Assembly: GCA_003833135.1 (NCBI GenBank)
Contig: QZLH01000537.1
Span: 10,858 to 36,313 of the forward strand
Reading direction: 5' to 3'
Origin: Oehlia diaphana
Lineage: Eukaryota > Glomeromycota > Glomeromycetes > Glomerales > Glomeraceae
DNA length: 25,456 nucleotides
Position numbers and translations under genes: made by a program
The notes under the pieces: generated by a model
Database searches by the model: none
What the model was told of the DNA's origin: nothing
What the model saw: only the letters and a program-made list of their open reading frames with translations
Shown here: positions 1 through 10,075 of the stretch, piece after piece
Position numbering within the stretch: the first letter of the stretch is position 1
How the letters are laid out: each line of letters starts with the position of its first letter

Positions 1-200
1 GTATGTCCAGAATTTGTCCAGGTATGTCTGTCCTGAAATTGTCCTGAATTATAATACTGGACATATTCTGGATGGAAACTGGACATTACAAAAATTTTGA
101 AAATTAAATTGTGTCAAACAACTGGACAATTTCCGGACGTATCAAATATTTTCTGGACTATTTCTGGACATTACATAGACAATTTCTGGACATTTATTTT
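1..200. repeat. TGGACA/TGTCCA word array
   Basis: Short words of the type TTTCTGGACA recur about a dozen times. The first 50 bases carry them in reverse orientation (TGTCCAGAATTTGTCCAG), and the remainder carries them forward (ACTGGACAATTTCCGGAC, TTTCTGGACATT). The array is cut by the window edge, so its full extent is unknown. No coding potential was seen. The orientation switch resembles a fold-back satellite. Confidence 0.6.
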
Positions 201-349
201 TTATAGGGCAACTTTGTTAAAAATATTGACGAACCTCATTTTCTAAAATTTAATTCGTTCTTCTTCTATACAACCTTCTTTCTTGGTTTGGAGAAAGAAA
301 AACAAAATATAAAAAATATGATATTATTTTATGTGAATATCTACATTCA

Positions 350-640
350 ATACAAGCTGATTTTTGGTTCAGTTATGTGTAAAATTTACTTTTTCTTAGG
401 TTCATATTTACCTTCATGATAATATTTATGATTTTTTGGTCTAGATACCATCTTCTTTTTCACATTTTACTATTCTTATTTTAAAACCCATTTTTTCTGA
501 ATATTGCTTTAAATATATTTCAAGAACCTCAAATGTCTGTCAATATATATTTCTTTTAAGAAACTATTATTAGTTTCATTATTAATATCACTGGTTTCAT
601 TTACATTATCTTTGTTATCATTTTCATTATAATTAATATG
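350..640 (-). pseudogene. Decayed FAR1-like (transposase-type DNA-binding) domain fragment
   Basis: The minus strand read from about 640 gives an Asn/Asp-rich linker ending in FLKEIYI. After a frame change it gives FEVLEIYLKQYSEKMGFKIR followed by IVKCEKEDGI and a stop, and in another frame SRPKNHKYYHEGKYEPKKK. The order (linker, helix ending in a GFxIR strand, then a YxxGKYxPKK segment) matches the start of FAR1/MULE-type DNA-binding domains that I know from Rhizophagus transposable elements. At least two frameshifts and several stops make it a relic. No intact WRKY-GCM1-like zinc site or transposase core follows. The assignment rests on remembered family patterns and needs a translated search. 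Confidence 0.45.
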
Positions 641-660
641 AAGAAAATTCTAAATATTGT

Positions 661-2220
661 TTATCTAAATAAATATTGTTAATAAAAGGCTAAAAGTTAA
701 AGTGCAAAAATTAAATGTACAATATTTCTTTATAGTAATTTACATTTAAGAGTTTAAAGGAAAGAATATTAATAAACGTAAAACTCAATGTAAAAGGATA
801 TTAATAATCAAAAAGTAAAAAAAAGTTTAATTTATAGTTTATTAACGAGAAATAATCTAATTCACATGATAATTTATAAACCATGTAACATATGTATACT
901 ATCCTTCAGTACAAGTCTAATATTTACTACTTTTTTAAAATTAATTTTTTTTTCATATATAATAATTTATTTAATAAACTAGTACTTTATAATAATACTA
1001 TAATAATATAAATTCTAAAATTATATATATATATATTAATGGTATTTTAGAATTTGTTAAATATTCAAAAGAACATTAAATTGGTAATATAGAACTTGGT
1101 TAGACATATCAATATATCATTAATAACTACATGTCATTACATACATGCAACAAATTATTAAATATTTTATTTTATATTAGGTCAGTTAAGTGATTTCCAT
1201 ATACAGTATTTACGATTAAATTCACATTGTAAATCTGTATCATACTATTTTGAGAAAATATAAATTCAATGAGATATTAGATCAATCGTAAGATATTGAC
1301 TTTTTTTTTTGAGTAAGCAAAAAAATTGTAATTAATTTGCAAAGTATATTTGTATGATATATTGTGTAGCAAAATTTCTTATCAGAAAGAAATTTCTAAG
1401 ATTAAAATTGATAATATTTATTTGAAATACTGTAGTATATAGCTGAGTATAATTAAACATCTATTCCATACTCTTTTAAGATCTAGTAAAAGTACAGATT
1501 TTAATTTATGTATTCATAATTTTCAGCCTACTTATTATAACATAAAAACTATTTTTACCTTGATAAGTAACACCAACTTGATATTCATATTCAATATCTA
1601 CTGTACCTACAAAAAACAAAATTTGAAATAACGAAAAGTGTTCCAGTATGAACTTGAATTTTCAGAAGATTATAATTTCATGTAGCAAATTTAAATCACC
1701 CATTAATCATTTTTGATCATCACACTTAATATATCTTATATCCGAGGAATTTTACTATGGATGAAATTTAAGTTATTAGTTACAAAGAAAAAAATATTTT
1801 ATTATTGGATACTAAAAACTATTAATAATTAGTACGCTAAACATACTGTATATTTATAATATACTAACAATTTTTTAGAGAAATTTTTAACGCATAAATA
1901 TGGGATAATTAAATACAGAAATAAATTCATTCAATTTAACATTATAAAATAGTTAATTTGTAATAAAGAACCAGTTTAAAGTCAAGGATTCATTTTTATC
2001 ATTGTAGTTATAAAATTTATTGTAAATAGATCTTAATTCTCAAACAGAAATTTAACATTTAAATTTTTTTTAAATTGTTTTTTGAAATGTGGAATAATTA
2101 ACTAAAAATTTGATTTTTGAAATGGCAAAAAAACTAAAAAAAAACTAAAAATAGACATATTAATTGAACAATGTAATACATATGAACAAGAAATTTGTAT
2201 ATTTTTTGAATAAAAAAATA
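661..2220. other. Gene-free AT-rich stretch
   Basis: Very AT-rich DNA with scattered homopolymers and TA runs. Both strands are densely interrupted by stops, and I found no recognisable gene, RNA gene or ordered repeat here. Confidence 0.5.
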
Positions 2221-2227
2221 TATATAG

Positions 2228-2330
2228 TAGGGCCGGTCCGAACTAGACCTCTGATCACGGACCGAAGACCATGAAGAACGGTCTTAGGACTGGTCAAAGA
2301 CCAGTCTTTGCTGGGAACGATCCAACCCTA
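2228..2330. mobile_element. Small TA-flanked inverted-repeat element (MITE candidate)
   Basis: A 103-bp GC-richer island begins TAGGGCCGGTCCGAAC, and its far end reads, in reverse complement, TAGGGTTGGATCGTTC; 10 of 16 positions agree. If the outer TA on each side is a target duplication, the element runs from GGG to CCC, as expected for Tc1/mariner-type insertions. Inside is a perfect 8-bp hairpin at 2288-2306 (GACTGGTC, AAA loop, GACCAGTC). It has no coding capacity, so any movement would depend on a transposase supplied elsewhere. It lies just beyond the stop codon of the neighbouring Sel1 gene. Confidence 0.55.
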
Positions 2331-2333
2331 CAT

Positions 2334-3092
2334 TTAATTCAATATTTCTAATTTTTTTTGAGAATATTGATATCCTTGTTCAGCTGATTTTTTATACCAA
2401 TAAATAGCTTGATCCAAATCTTGTTCAATTCCTTTCCCATATTCATACAACAAAGCTATATTATATTGAGCTATACTATTTCCCAAATTTGCTGCCTTTT
2501 TATATAATACAGATGCTTTTTCCATATTAATATCAGTTCCAACTCCACAACCATAACAATATCCTAACATATTTATTCCAGCTAAATGTTCCTTTTCAGC
2601 TAGTTTATTAGCTAAATAAAAAGCATTATTATGATTTTTCTCAAGTCCTTTACCATGTACATATATATCAGCAAGAACTAATTGTGCTGCAATATGTTCT
2701 AATTCTACCGCTTTTTTATATAATTCAAATGCCTTTTGTTTATTAATTTTAGTTCCAATACCATAAAAATTAAAATATCCAAGTAAAAAAATTGAATTAG
2801 AATCATTTTGAGTATTTAAAAGCCAATTATATATTTCTTGTATATTTAGTTCATAAATATTAATATAATCAAGAATTTGTTGTTTTCTTATATCTTCTTC
2901 TTTTCCTTTATTAGCTGCTTTAAAATAAATATCAACTAATTCATTAATTAAAGTACTAAAATCCTCATATATACTTTTATTAATATTTTGAATTGTAGGT
3001 TCTATTTCTTTTATATCCATTTTATAAGAATTTTGAATAAATTGAGTTAATTTCCCGTGTAATGAATTATCTGAATTATTTTCAGAATGCAT
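2334..3092 (-). CDS. Sel1-repeat protein, paralogue 1
   Basis: This 252-residue protein has no signal peptide or membrane segment. Residues 1-95 are a mostly helical N-terminus including the stretch EPTIQNINKSIYEDF and the segment QEIYNWLL. Four Sel1 (TPR-like alpha/alpha) repeats follow at about 98-133, 134-170, 171-206 and 207-243. They show the expected LGYxxxxGxGT, KAFELYKKA and AIYWYKKSAEQG signatures. Sel1 repeats are protein-protein scaffolds; no catalytic domain is present. In Rhizophagus relatives, as I remember them, this N-terminal segment lies between a kinase domain and Sel1 repeats, so this may be the C-terminal half of such a gene standing alone. The first ATG after an AT-rich leader was used as start. 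It is one of three minus-strand paralogues in this window and appears to be a single exon. Confidence 0.8.
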   Translation of the reverse strand: MHSENNSDNSLHGKLTQFIQNSYKMDIKEIEPTIQNINKSIYEDFSTLINELVDIYFKAANKGKEEDIRKQQILDYINIYELNIQEIYNWLLNTQNDSNSIFLLGYFNFYGIGTKINKQKAFELYKKAVELEHIAAQLVLADIYVHGKGLEKNHNNAFYLANKLAEKEHLAGINMLGYCYGCGVGTDINMEKASVLYKKAANLGNSIAQYNIALLYEYGKGIEQDLDQAIYWYKKSAEQGYQYSQKKLEILN

Positions 3093-3206
3093 TTTATAAT
3101 TTGTGAATAATATTCTTAATAGAAAATAAAAGGAGAAAAAAGAAAATCTTTGTTTGCGGGCTCATTATTTATTTGTAGTACAAATCATTTGTACGATCAA
3201 TTTTTA

Positions 3207-3277
3207 TAGTAAGTGAGTGTAACATGAGTACGTAACGAAAAATCACGTGTTTTTGATTTTTTCTAACTCACATGTGA
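3207..3277 (-). promoter_or_regulatory. Upstream region of Sel1 paralogue 1 with E-box and palindrome
   Basis: About 115-185 bases upstream of the start are the 12-mer ACTCACTTACTA (3207-3218, minus-strand reading), a CACGTG E-box (3244-3249) and the perfect 10-bp palindrome TCACATGTGA (3268-3277). The 12-mer recurs in the same orientation 38 bases before the ORF that starts at 15780. E-box words of this type are bound by bHLH factors in fungi; their use here is inferred. Confidence 0.3.
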
Positions 3278-3600
3278 TTATTACCACTTATCTTGCTAGA
3301 AAAAATTTTATAAAATATTGCATTTTAATAATCGAAAAAGGATTTCAAAGTTCAAATATTTCATACTTTTAGAATATAAAAAATGTTTATTTAAATGTTT
3401 TTGCTAATAAAGTTAACAAAACAAATAATTAAAAATATGAGTGAAAAATTTACGTAATTTTCTAATGAACTATCAGGAGAGTGTAGAAGTTGGGTATTTG
3501 ATTTTTTATTATGTGAAATTTTCTTAATATTTGATTATTAATAAAGGCGTAGACACGAAATTTCTTCACAAATATATAATAAAAATGATATATATTGTTA

Positions 3601-3745
3601 ATCGGATAATCATGTGACCGACGATCATGTTACGAATGTTGCAAATGTTACGAATGTTTAATATGTTAAACATATTTAACATATAGCAAATATTTAATAT
3701 ATTAAATTTAATAAACATGTAGCATTTATTTAATATTTTAAACAT
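3601..3745. repeat. Dispersed repeat of GTTAAACAT-type words, copy A
   Basis: The block begins with GATCATGT, then TGCAAATGTTACGAATG, followed by many variants of AATATGTTAAACATATT. A second block with the same order of words (GATCATCATGTG, then TTGCAAATGTTTAACATG) lies at 16377-16500. The Ile/Met/Asn-rich minus-strand reading frame across it is a by-product of the repeat. Confidence 0.4.
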
Positions 3746-3871
3746 GATTAGCATAGGTTTTTTTTTATTATAAATACATGCGTTCTAAATTGATGTAAAA
3801 GCAGATAATTTGTATTGAATTTAATAAAGCATTTATTAAAGAACATTATCTCACTGTTTGTTTGAGTTTTG

Positions 3872-3991
3872 TTACATTTTGTAATCGATAATTGCGTCTG
3901 AGTGTATGCTAGTGTATGCATTACCGTATTCGCATATTGATTTTAATAAGCATTCAAGAACTGGCATAACAATATCATAATCCGTACCCAT
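3872..3991 (-). other. Short unrecognised open segment, possible gene relic
   Basis: A 39-codon minus-strand frame starts ATG with MGTDYDIVMPVLECLLKSI and ends at a TAA. Its composition is less biased than its surroundings. Further upstream on the same strand another open piece (about 3996-4090) has a stop and no clear joining splice site. I do not recognise the family. It could be an exon, a relic or chance. Confidence 0.2.
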
Positions 3992-4559
3992 TTAAAAAAC
4001 TTTATTTGGTCTCCATTTAGTTTTCAAGTTTCCAAATCTACACTGCCCTCATACAATTTTTGGGCGAATTGGTTGAGGTGATTTTACTACTTCTTGTTTA
4101 GAGTTTTTGATTTTTTATGTAAAAAAAAAAAAAAAAAAGTGTAATTTGTGTAATTTGTAATTTGAATTATTTTAAGAGTTTCTTGAGACGAGAATGAATT
4201 TATATTATTGTGTATTTGATTTTTTATAAAAAAGAAGTTTTTTTTTAGGTTTTATCAAGAAGAACAGTATACTTTGACCAAAGTACCATAACTATGCTCT
4301 AAATTCTTTACAATTTTCTTAGTATGTAATTTAAATAATTCTTTTTTTTTTATGACTATCTAATATTAAATAAATCTGATTTTATTAAATTATAGTCAAT
4401 AACTGCTGTATGGTATTTTAAAGATAGAGAGATATAACAGTATGCATCAAACCATTAAATATTTTCTTTCATATTTAAAGATTACTTTATTCCTGTTCGA
4501 TATTGGTAAGCACTAAAATCGTGAAACTGATCGACTTTACAGAAATCTTGTATTTTAAA

Positions 4560-4896
4560 CGATATCATTTCAATATCAAAATAATATCATTTTGATATCA
4601 TTATGATATCGTCACAATATAGCTACTATACAATATTGATATCAAAATGATATTGAATAATATCTTAACAATATCGAAATTATATAGTAGTGATATTGTT
4701 AACGATATAGATTATCTTAACGACCTTGTTTTGATATTTATTATAAGATATCAAAACAATATCGTTACAATATTACATTTATATCATAACGATAAGTGAT
4801 ATCGTTATGATATTGTAATGAAATTGTTTGATATCGTTTTGATATTGTTACCAGATCAAAATGAGGTCGTTAAAGATGATCTTAACGATATTGTTT
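4560..4896. repeat. GATATC/AATATC palindromic word array
   Basis: About 340 bases are built from variants of AACGATATC, AAAATGATATTG and CAATATCGTTA in both orientations, for example GATATCATTATGATATCG. Many words are self-complementary, so long stretches could fold. There is no strict unit length and no coding frame. Flanking DNA to 5668 contains no recognised gene; the short plus-strand frame at 5132-5314 gives no recognisable protein. Confidence 0.6.
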
Positions 4897-5251
4897 GAAA
4901 TTTTAGGGTTTCAGTAAAGGATCTTTTGTAAAAATCTTACCACACATATAATAAAAAAAATTTAAGAAAACAAGATAATCTAAAAAAAATTATACTAGAT
5001 GAAGATTAACCAATCATAAACTATTTTTTGTATATATTGCATTAAGTTTTAGTTATTTGTCTAGTACTATTTCTTTTATATCCAATTTATTATATAAATT
5101 GAGAAAATTCGTGCAATAAAAATATTAATTTTTGATAATATTTCTCGTTTCAGTGTTATCATATTTAGCTTTAATATTAGCGCAGAAAATTATATGGATA
5201 ATGGTGCATAATTATAAAGCGATAAAAGCAAAAATGATCGTTAGCTTTAAG

Positions 5252-5374
5252 TCACGTGATGCAGGAGAAAACCACGTGATAGATAATTTTCGATTTGAGA
5301 TTAATGCTGGTTAACACTATATAATTTCGGCCTACATTATACTCGGCCAATAACTTTTTAATTATATCACGTGA
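5252..5374. promoter_or_regulatory. Cluster of three CACGTG E-boxes
   Basis: TCACGTGA occurs at 5252-5259 and 5367-5374, with a CCACGTGA variant at 5273-5280. The cluster lies downstream of the stop of the Sel1 gene at 5669, so it is not an obvious promoter for it. Any target gene is unclear. Confidence 0.3.
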
Positions 5375-5668
5375 TATTATGCCAACCAATCAAAATCAAA
5401 ATAATGACAAATGATTGATTGATTACACTACATAATTATTGTGCTTGTGGCAATTTTATGGAAAACTACATCATAATGTTTACAAAAACCATTTAAAATT
5501 AATTATCTTAATTTATTCTTTAGAAATAAGGCATTTTTTTTCCTAAAATCACTTTTAGTTAATGTACTTAATAATAATTTTAATCACACATACATAACTT
5601 TTTAGAATAATTTAGATTTCATAATTTATAAATTTGTAATTACTTATATAACTACTTTAAATACTAAA

Positions 5669-6454
5669 TTAATTTAATACATTTGAAAGAGTTTTTAGTT
5701 TAATTTTTGAATATTTATCTCCTTGTTCAGCAGATTTTTTGTACCAATAAATTGCTTGACTCATATCTTTTTCAATTCCTTTTCCAAATTCATACATCAA
5801 AGCAATATTATATTGTGCTACAATATTTCCAGATTTCGCAGCTTTTTGATATGATTCAAATGCTTTTTTCTTATTAACATTAGTTCCAATTCCACAATCA
5901 TAACAATATCCCAACCTATTTAAACCAGGTAAATAACCTTTTTCTGCTAATTTTTTAGATAAATCATAAACTTTCTTATAATTTTTTTCAACTCCTTTAC
6001 CATCCATATACATTTTAGAAAGTTTATATTGAGCTATATTACTTCCTAATTCTGCAGATTTTTTATAAAAAATAAATGCTTTACGTTTATTAATATTAGT
6101 TTCAATACCATAATAATTAAAATATCCAAGTAAATAAATAGAATTTGAATCATTTGAATTTTCTAAAAGCCAATTATAAATTTCTTGTAAACTTAATTTA
6201 TGATTATTAATATAATCAAAAATATGTTTTCTTTTAATACTTTCTTCTTTTCCTTCCATTTTAGAATAAATATTAATCAACCCATCAATTACAATACTTA
6301 AATCTTCTTCATATATATTTTCATTAATATTTTGAGTCGTAGGTTCTATTTCCTTTATATTCAATTTATTAAAATTTTGAATAAATTTATCATGAAATGA
6401 ATTATTAATATTTGATTTATTAATATTAATTAAATTATTATTTATAGTTTGCAT
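5669..6454 (-). CDS. Sel1-repeat protein, paralogue 2
   Basis: This 261-residue protein is collinear with the paralogue at 2334-3092. It has a low-complexity Asn/Ile-rich leader (1-20), a helical segment with IKEIEPTTQNINENIYEED (33-51) and QEIYNWLLENS (90-100). Four Sel1 repeats follow at about 104-139, 140-176, 177-212 and 213-249. Key signatures are LGYFNYYGIETNINKRKA, LGYCYDCGIGTNVNKKKA and ALMYEFGKGIEKD, ending in AIYWYKKSAEQG. It is presumably a cytoplasmic scaffold or adaptor; no enzyme domain is visible. A short 3' flank word (AATTTATAAATTTG) is shared with paralogue 3, which supports duplication of a segment larger than the coding region. The ATG chosen is the first in frame after an A-rich leader. 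It appears to be a single exon. Confidence 0.8.
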   Translation of the reverse strand: MQTINNNLININKSNINNSFHDKFIQNFNKLNIKEIEPTTQNINENIYEEDLSIVIDGLINIYSKMEGKEESIKRKHIFDYINNHKLSLQEIYNWLLENSNDSNSIYLLGYFNYYGIETNINKRKAFIFYKKSAELGSNIAQYKLSKMYMDGKGVEKNYKKVYDLSKKLAEKGYLPGLNRLGYCYDCGIGTNVNKKKAFESYQKAAKSGNIVAQYNIALMYEFGKGIEKDMSQAIYWYKKSAEQGDKYSKIKLKTLSNVLN

Positions 6455-6580
6455 TTCAATTTTTTTAAGAAAAAAATATTTGGAATTTGAAAATTTTTAA
6501 ATAATTTTCCTATAAAAAAAAAGGAGTATTGAAATTGTTAATTAATTTGATTGTTTAAATAATACGTATTTATTTGTAAT

Positions 6581-6594
6581 ACTGGTAGTACAGT
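6581..6594 (-). promoter_or_regulatory. ACTGGTAGTACAGT element upstream of Sel1 paralogue 2
   Basis: The word ACTGGTAGTACAGT lies 127 bases before the start codon. A related split version, ACTGGTAGTA followed by GTAGTACAG, is found before paralogue 3. It is probably inherited through duplication; a regulatory role is only inferred. An E-box TCACGTGA lies further upstream at 6851-6858. Confidence 0.3.
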
Positions 6595-7407
6595 CATAAG
6601 GCGCTAATCAATTTTTGGATCCTGCAATTTCCGTAAGCAGAAAATTACAAAGTGATGATCCGAAATTATCCGAATAATTAAACTTAGTTTAAAAACTTTG
6701 AATTATTGGTTGATATGGAGTGAAGCGAAGGAAATATAAAATTTGTGAAAAAGTTAATAGTCACTGGATTAACAGGAAAATTCGGCATCTTCAAGCAAAT
6801 CAATCAAAAAACAGCGTGAACAGAAAAGAAATTAAAGATAATTCAAATTCTCACGTGATCGTCATCCAATAAAATCGCAAATTTTAGTTATCTCTTTTTT
6901 GCTTCGAAATCATGACGAGTTTTTGTTTATAGTATTAATAAATAATGAATTAAATTGATTTATTAATATCCTCTATTCAAAGCCCGTGATTTATTTATGG
7001 TCATTCTTGACATAGTATTTAAACATTATTTAATGATCTGATATTGTTGTTTAATTCAATTCTAAAACCTTTTTTTTTTAAAAAAAAATTATATATTCCA
7101 TAAATAAATCATCCAAAGGAATGAAAGTATAAAATTAAGGAATTTAAATTATTGAAATATAAAAATATTTTATGATAAAGTGATTTTATTAATTAATTAT
7201 GACATAAAATCTACGTAAATAAATAAACGTGAATTAGGTGAATATGATTTTGTAATATTTTTTAAAGATATTAGTACGAGTACATTATATTTTGAAATCT
7301 AGAGAATTAAAGAAATTTTTACTTTGATGATTATAATAAATATCAACCTATTCAAATATCTACAAAAAAAGTTTTATATAGTGAACGTGTATAATCATGA
7401 AATTAAA

Positions 7408-7500
7408 ACGTCGACCTGGACCCCGACTCAAATTTAAATTGAGCCAGGAATATGACTTGTGAGACTGGGATCCACACGATCTAACCCGATTACGTCAACA
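7408..7500. other. GC-richer island with hairpin
   Basis: Within otherwise gene-free DNA (6860-7960) this island reads CGTCGACCTGGACCCCGACT and then an AT palindrome. CCTGG and CTCAA on the left can pair with TTGAG and CCAGG on the right, leaving a bulge. The style resembles the end of a degraded mobile element. No coding region or tRNA was found in it. Confidence 0.3.
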
Positions 7501-7966
7501 AATGATTTATGTTAGCGTACATGCGAAATTTTACTAGTCCGCATAAAAAATTGAACGAAAAAATATAAATAAATATTAGTTTGAGTTTGACTTAAGTTAT
7601 CTAGTTACGTAAGTGAATAAGTATACTCGCATGAATATCGTACGAAGCAATTACTGAGTAACGTACACTCGTACAGTACATGGAAATATTTTCCAAATTT
7701 TTAACATCGAACATTTATTACACACACATAATATAGATATAAAGACCGTATGCATAATTGCATATACATGTATTCTTTGAATTATAATTAAATATTTATT
7801 TCACAAAATGAAATTGATTTTTTGTAATAATAATTAATATAATTTAAATTAAAAAAGTATTTTGCCTAAAAAATATGTATGTGAGAATAATAATTTATAA
7901 ATTTGCAATTAATCGAATATTTAAAGATATAATTAATACACTCCAATCAAAAATATCAATCTCTTT

Positions 7967-8494
7967 TTATCCTTGATCAGCAGATTTTTTATACCAATAA
8001 ATTTCCAGATCCAAATCTTTTCCAATCCCTTTTCCAAATTCATACACCAAAGCAACATTATATTGAGATATACTATTCCCTAAATTCGCACCCTTTTGAT
8101 ATAATTCAAATGCTTTCTGCGTATCAATATCAGTTCCAATTCCATAATAACTAAAATATCCAAGTAAATAAATAGAATTTGAATCATTTGGATTATTTAA
8201 AAGCCAATGATAAATTTCTCGTAAATTTATCTTATGATTATTAATATAATCAAGAACATATTGCTTACTTACACTTTCTTCTTTTCCTTCGTTTGCCATC
8301 TTGAAATAAAGATTAACCAATTCATCAATCACAATACTTAAATTCTCTTCACATATATTTTTATTAATATTTTGTGTCGTAGGTTCTACTTCTTTTATAT
8401 CCGTTTTCTTAAAATTTTGAGATAATTCATCATGTGATAAATTATATATATCAGATATATTTACTACGCTATCTGAATCGTTAGTAGCATGCAT
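7967..8494 (-). CDS. Shortened Sel1-repeat protein, paralogue 3
   Basis: This 175-residue protein has the same N-terminal segment as its two neighbours (IKEVEPTTQNINKNICEEN, then LREIYHWLLNNPNDSNSIYL) but only two Sel1 repeats, at about 104-139 and 140-175. The repeat corresponding to the first in the paralogues joins directly to the last, so two whole repeats (about 72 residues) are missing. The protein ends in YWYKKSADQG at a TAA exactly where the paralogues continue with about 12-20 further residues. Bases after the stop still look A-rich and Lys-like in another frame, suggesting a small deletion created the stop. It could be a functional short form or an early pseudogene. The frame is otherwise intact. 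Confidence 0.65.
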   Translation of the reverse strand: MHATNDSDSVVNISDIYNLSHDELSQNFKKTDIKEVEPTTQNINKNICEENLSIVIDELVNLYFKMANEGKEESVSKQYVLDYINNHKINLREIYHWLLNNPNDSNSIYLLGYFSYYGIGTDIDTQKAFELYQKGANLGNSISQYNVALVYEFGKGIGKDLDLEIYWYKKSADQG

Positions 8495-8546
8495 TTCGAT
8501 GTTATCTAAAAATTGTGAATAGTAATAATAATGAAAAAAAAGTAAA

Positions 8547-8570
8547 ACTGGTAGTAGTATAGTAGTACAG
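8547..8570 (-). promoter_or_regulatory. ACTGGTAGTA/GTAGTACAG element upstream of Sel1 paralogue 3
   Basis: ACTGGTAGTA (8547-8556) and GTAGTACAG (8562-8570) lie 53-76 bases before the start codon. Together they look like a duplicated or split copy of the 14-bp element upstream of paralogue 2. Function is unknown. Confidence 0.25.
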
Positions 8571-9983
8571 TAAAATTACATTCATGAATAGAATGTCGAT
8601 CATTATATCATTGTGTATCATAATTTGTAAAAAAGCGGTTACTCCATTTCAAATTTTATGTCAAGATCTTTATCTATATATTTCACATACTTATTATTAC
8701 CATAAATAATTTTCATGTGAAATATTTACGATTTAGTAGAAATATAATAGAAATATATATATTATAATAATAGAGGATACCTATTATAAAATGAATATTA
8801 AGATTGTCCAAGTATTACGTTTACGAGTGATAGTTTATTTGCAAGTGAAGTGAAAGTAATGTAGATTGAATCATTTTAAGAAATTCTAAATTTCCTTTAT
8901 GAGTACTTGTTTTTATGAAATTTATATATAAGGTTTTTTTTTTTTTGTTTTTGAACTTCATATCTTATATAACCTTTTATATATCCCGTCTGAATTTCAA
9001 TAAAAACTTTTTATAATATATTCTATAAGCAATAAAAATTTGGTGCATAGACTAACTTAAATCATTGGAATATTAAAAACAATTAACGAATGAAGTGAAT
9101 ATTCTTAACGTTTAATTTACATGTTATTGTATCGGCGTGTTTAATAATGATGTGACACTTTGTGTACAGTTAATCATCGTACAACAATTGTTACAATATT
9201 GAAGTAATAAGTATTTACTTGAGACAATATTTAATTGTAAAATTCCATTATCATAATAATTAGAGGCAGTATTGTGTGGAATTAATTTTTCCTAATAATC
9301 AAAAAATTGATATATTATGTAATGCTTACATAACTTAACAAAATTTATTTTCAAAACATGATTATTATACATGTTTAAATACTTCAGATTATTAAATCCA
9401 AAATTACTTTTACCTACTGCTATAATTAATTTACATGAAGGAAATCTGCTGGTAAATGAAAAATTCACTTATTACAAAAATTAAAAAATGCTCTTTATAT
9501 TTGAAGATATTTTAATTTTATTAATCGTGGTAAAGGAATAGTAGTTATAATTCTGGTATTTTATATGAAAGTTTTGCTGAATGGATGGGGGATGTTTCGA
9601 TTAAATATCTGGTTGATGAGGAGTGATGAAATTTATGAAGTATTTATAAAGAAAAAAAATGCTAAAAAAAGTGATGAGAAATATAAAATACATTTACTTA
9701 TTATATGAAAGATCCAAAGTAAAATCATTACGAAACTAAATCTTTGAAAAATCATGGGTTGGTCCAAAGAGAGCAAAGAATTATTTAAAGGTATTATAAA
9801 TAAATAAGTAATAATACTACAATGATAATAATAGTAATAAACTTTTGGCGCATAAAATTCTTTTGTAGAAAAATCTAATAAAAAAGAATTATCATAAACA
9901 TTATTTTAATATATCGTAAATCGTAATAGCCATTCAATAAGACTTGGTAAGACTAAAAGAGCTATTAGATAATATAAAGAATC
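8571..9983. other. Gene-free stretch
   Basis: AT-rich DNA with no intact frame. Between about 9560 and 9790 the plus strand has somewhat longer open pieces (such as a SKESKELFKGII segment) broken by stops, which may be an older relic, but I cannot name it. Confidence 0.35.
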
Positions 9984-10075
9984 TTATGACTTAGTAATGT
10001 TTGGTTTACACTATGAAAGTAATAATGGGATTAAAAGGTGAAAGACAGATGATATTATTTTAGAAAAGCTGTTTA
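9984..10075 (+). pseudogene. Possible decayed Sel1 repeat
   Basis: The plus strand reads YDLVMFGLHYESNNGIKR, a stop, then KTDDIILEKLFNKKN. This loosely follows the Sel1 order LGxxYxxGxGIxxDxxKAxxLxxKA. Stops and the lost Gly/Ala positions make it a relic at best. It is weak evidence taken alone, but Sel1 genes flank this region on both sides. Confidence 0.25.

Noticed and set aside
3566..3754. 62-codon minus frame rich in Ile, Asn and Met
   Set aside because: Translation of the dispersed GTTAAACAT repeat; low complexity.
5132..5314. 60-codon plus frame with a hydrophobic start
   Set aside because: No family, it crosses two E-boxes, and an open frame of this length is expected by chance.
7408..7500. 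Possible tRNA gene in the GC-richer island
   Set aside because: The hairpin does not form a cloverleaf, and no B-box-like GGTTCRANNCC word is present.
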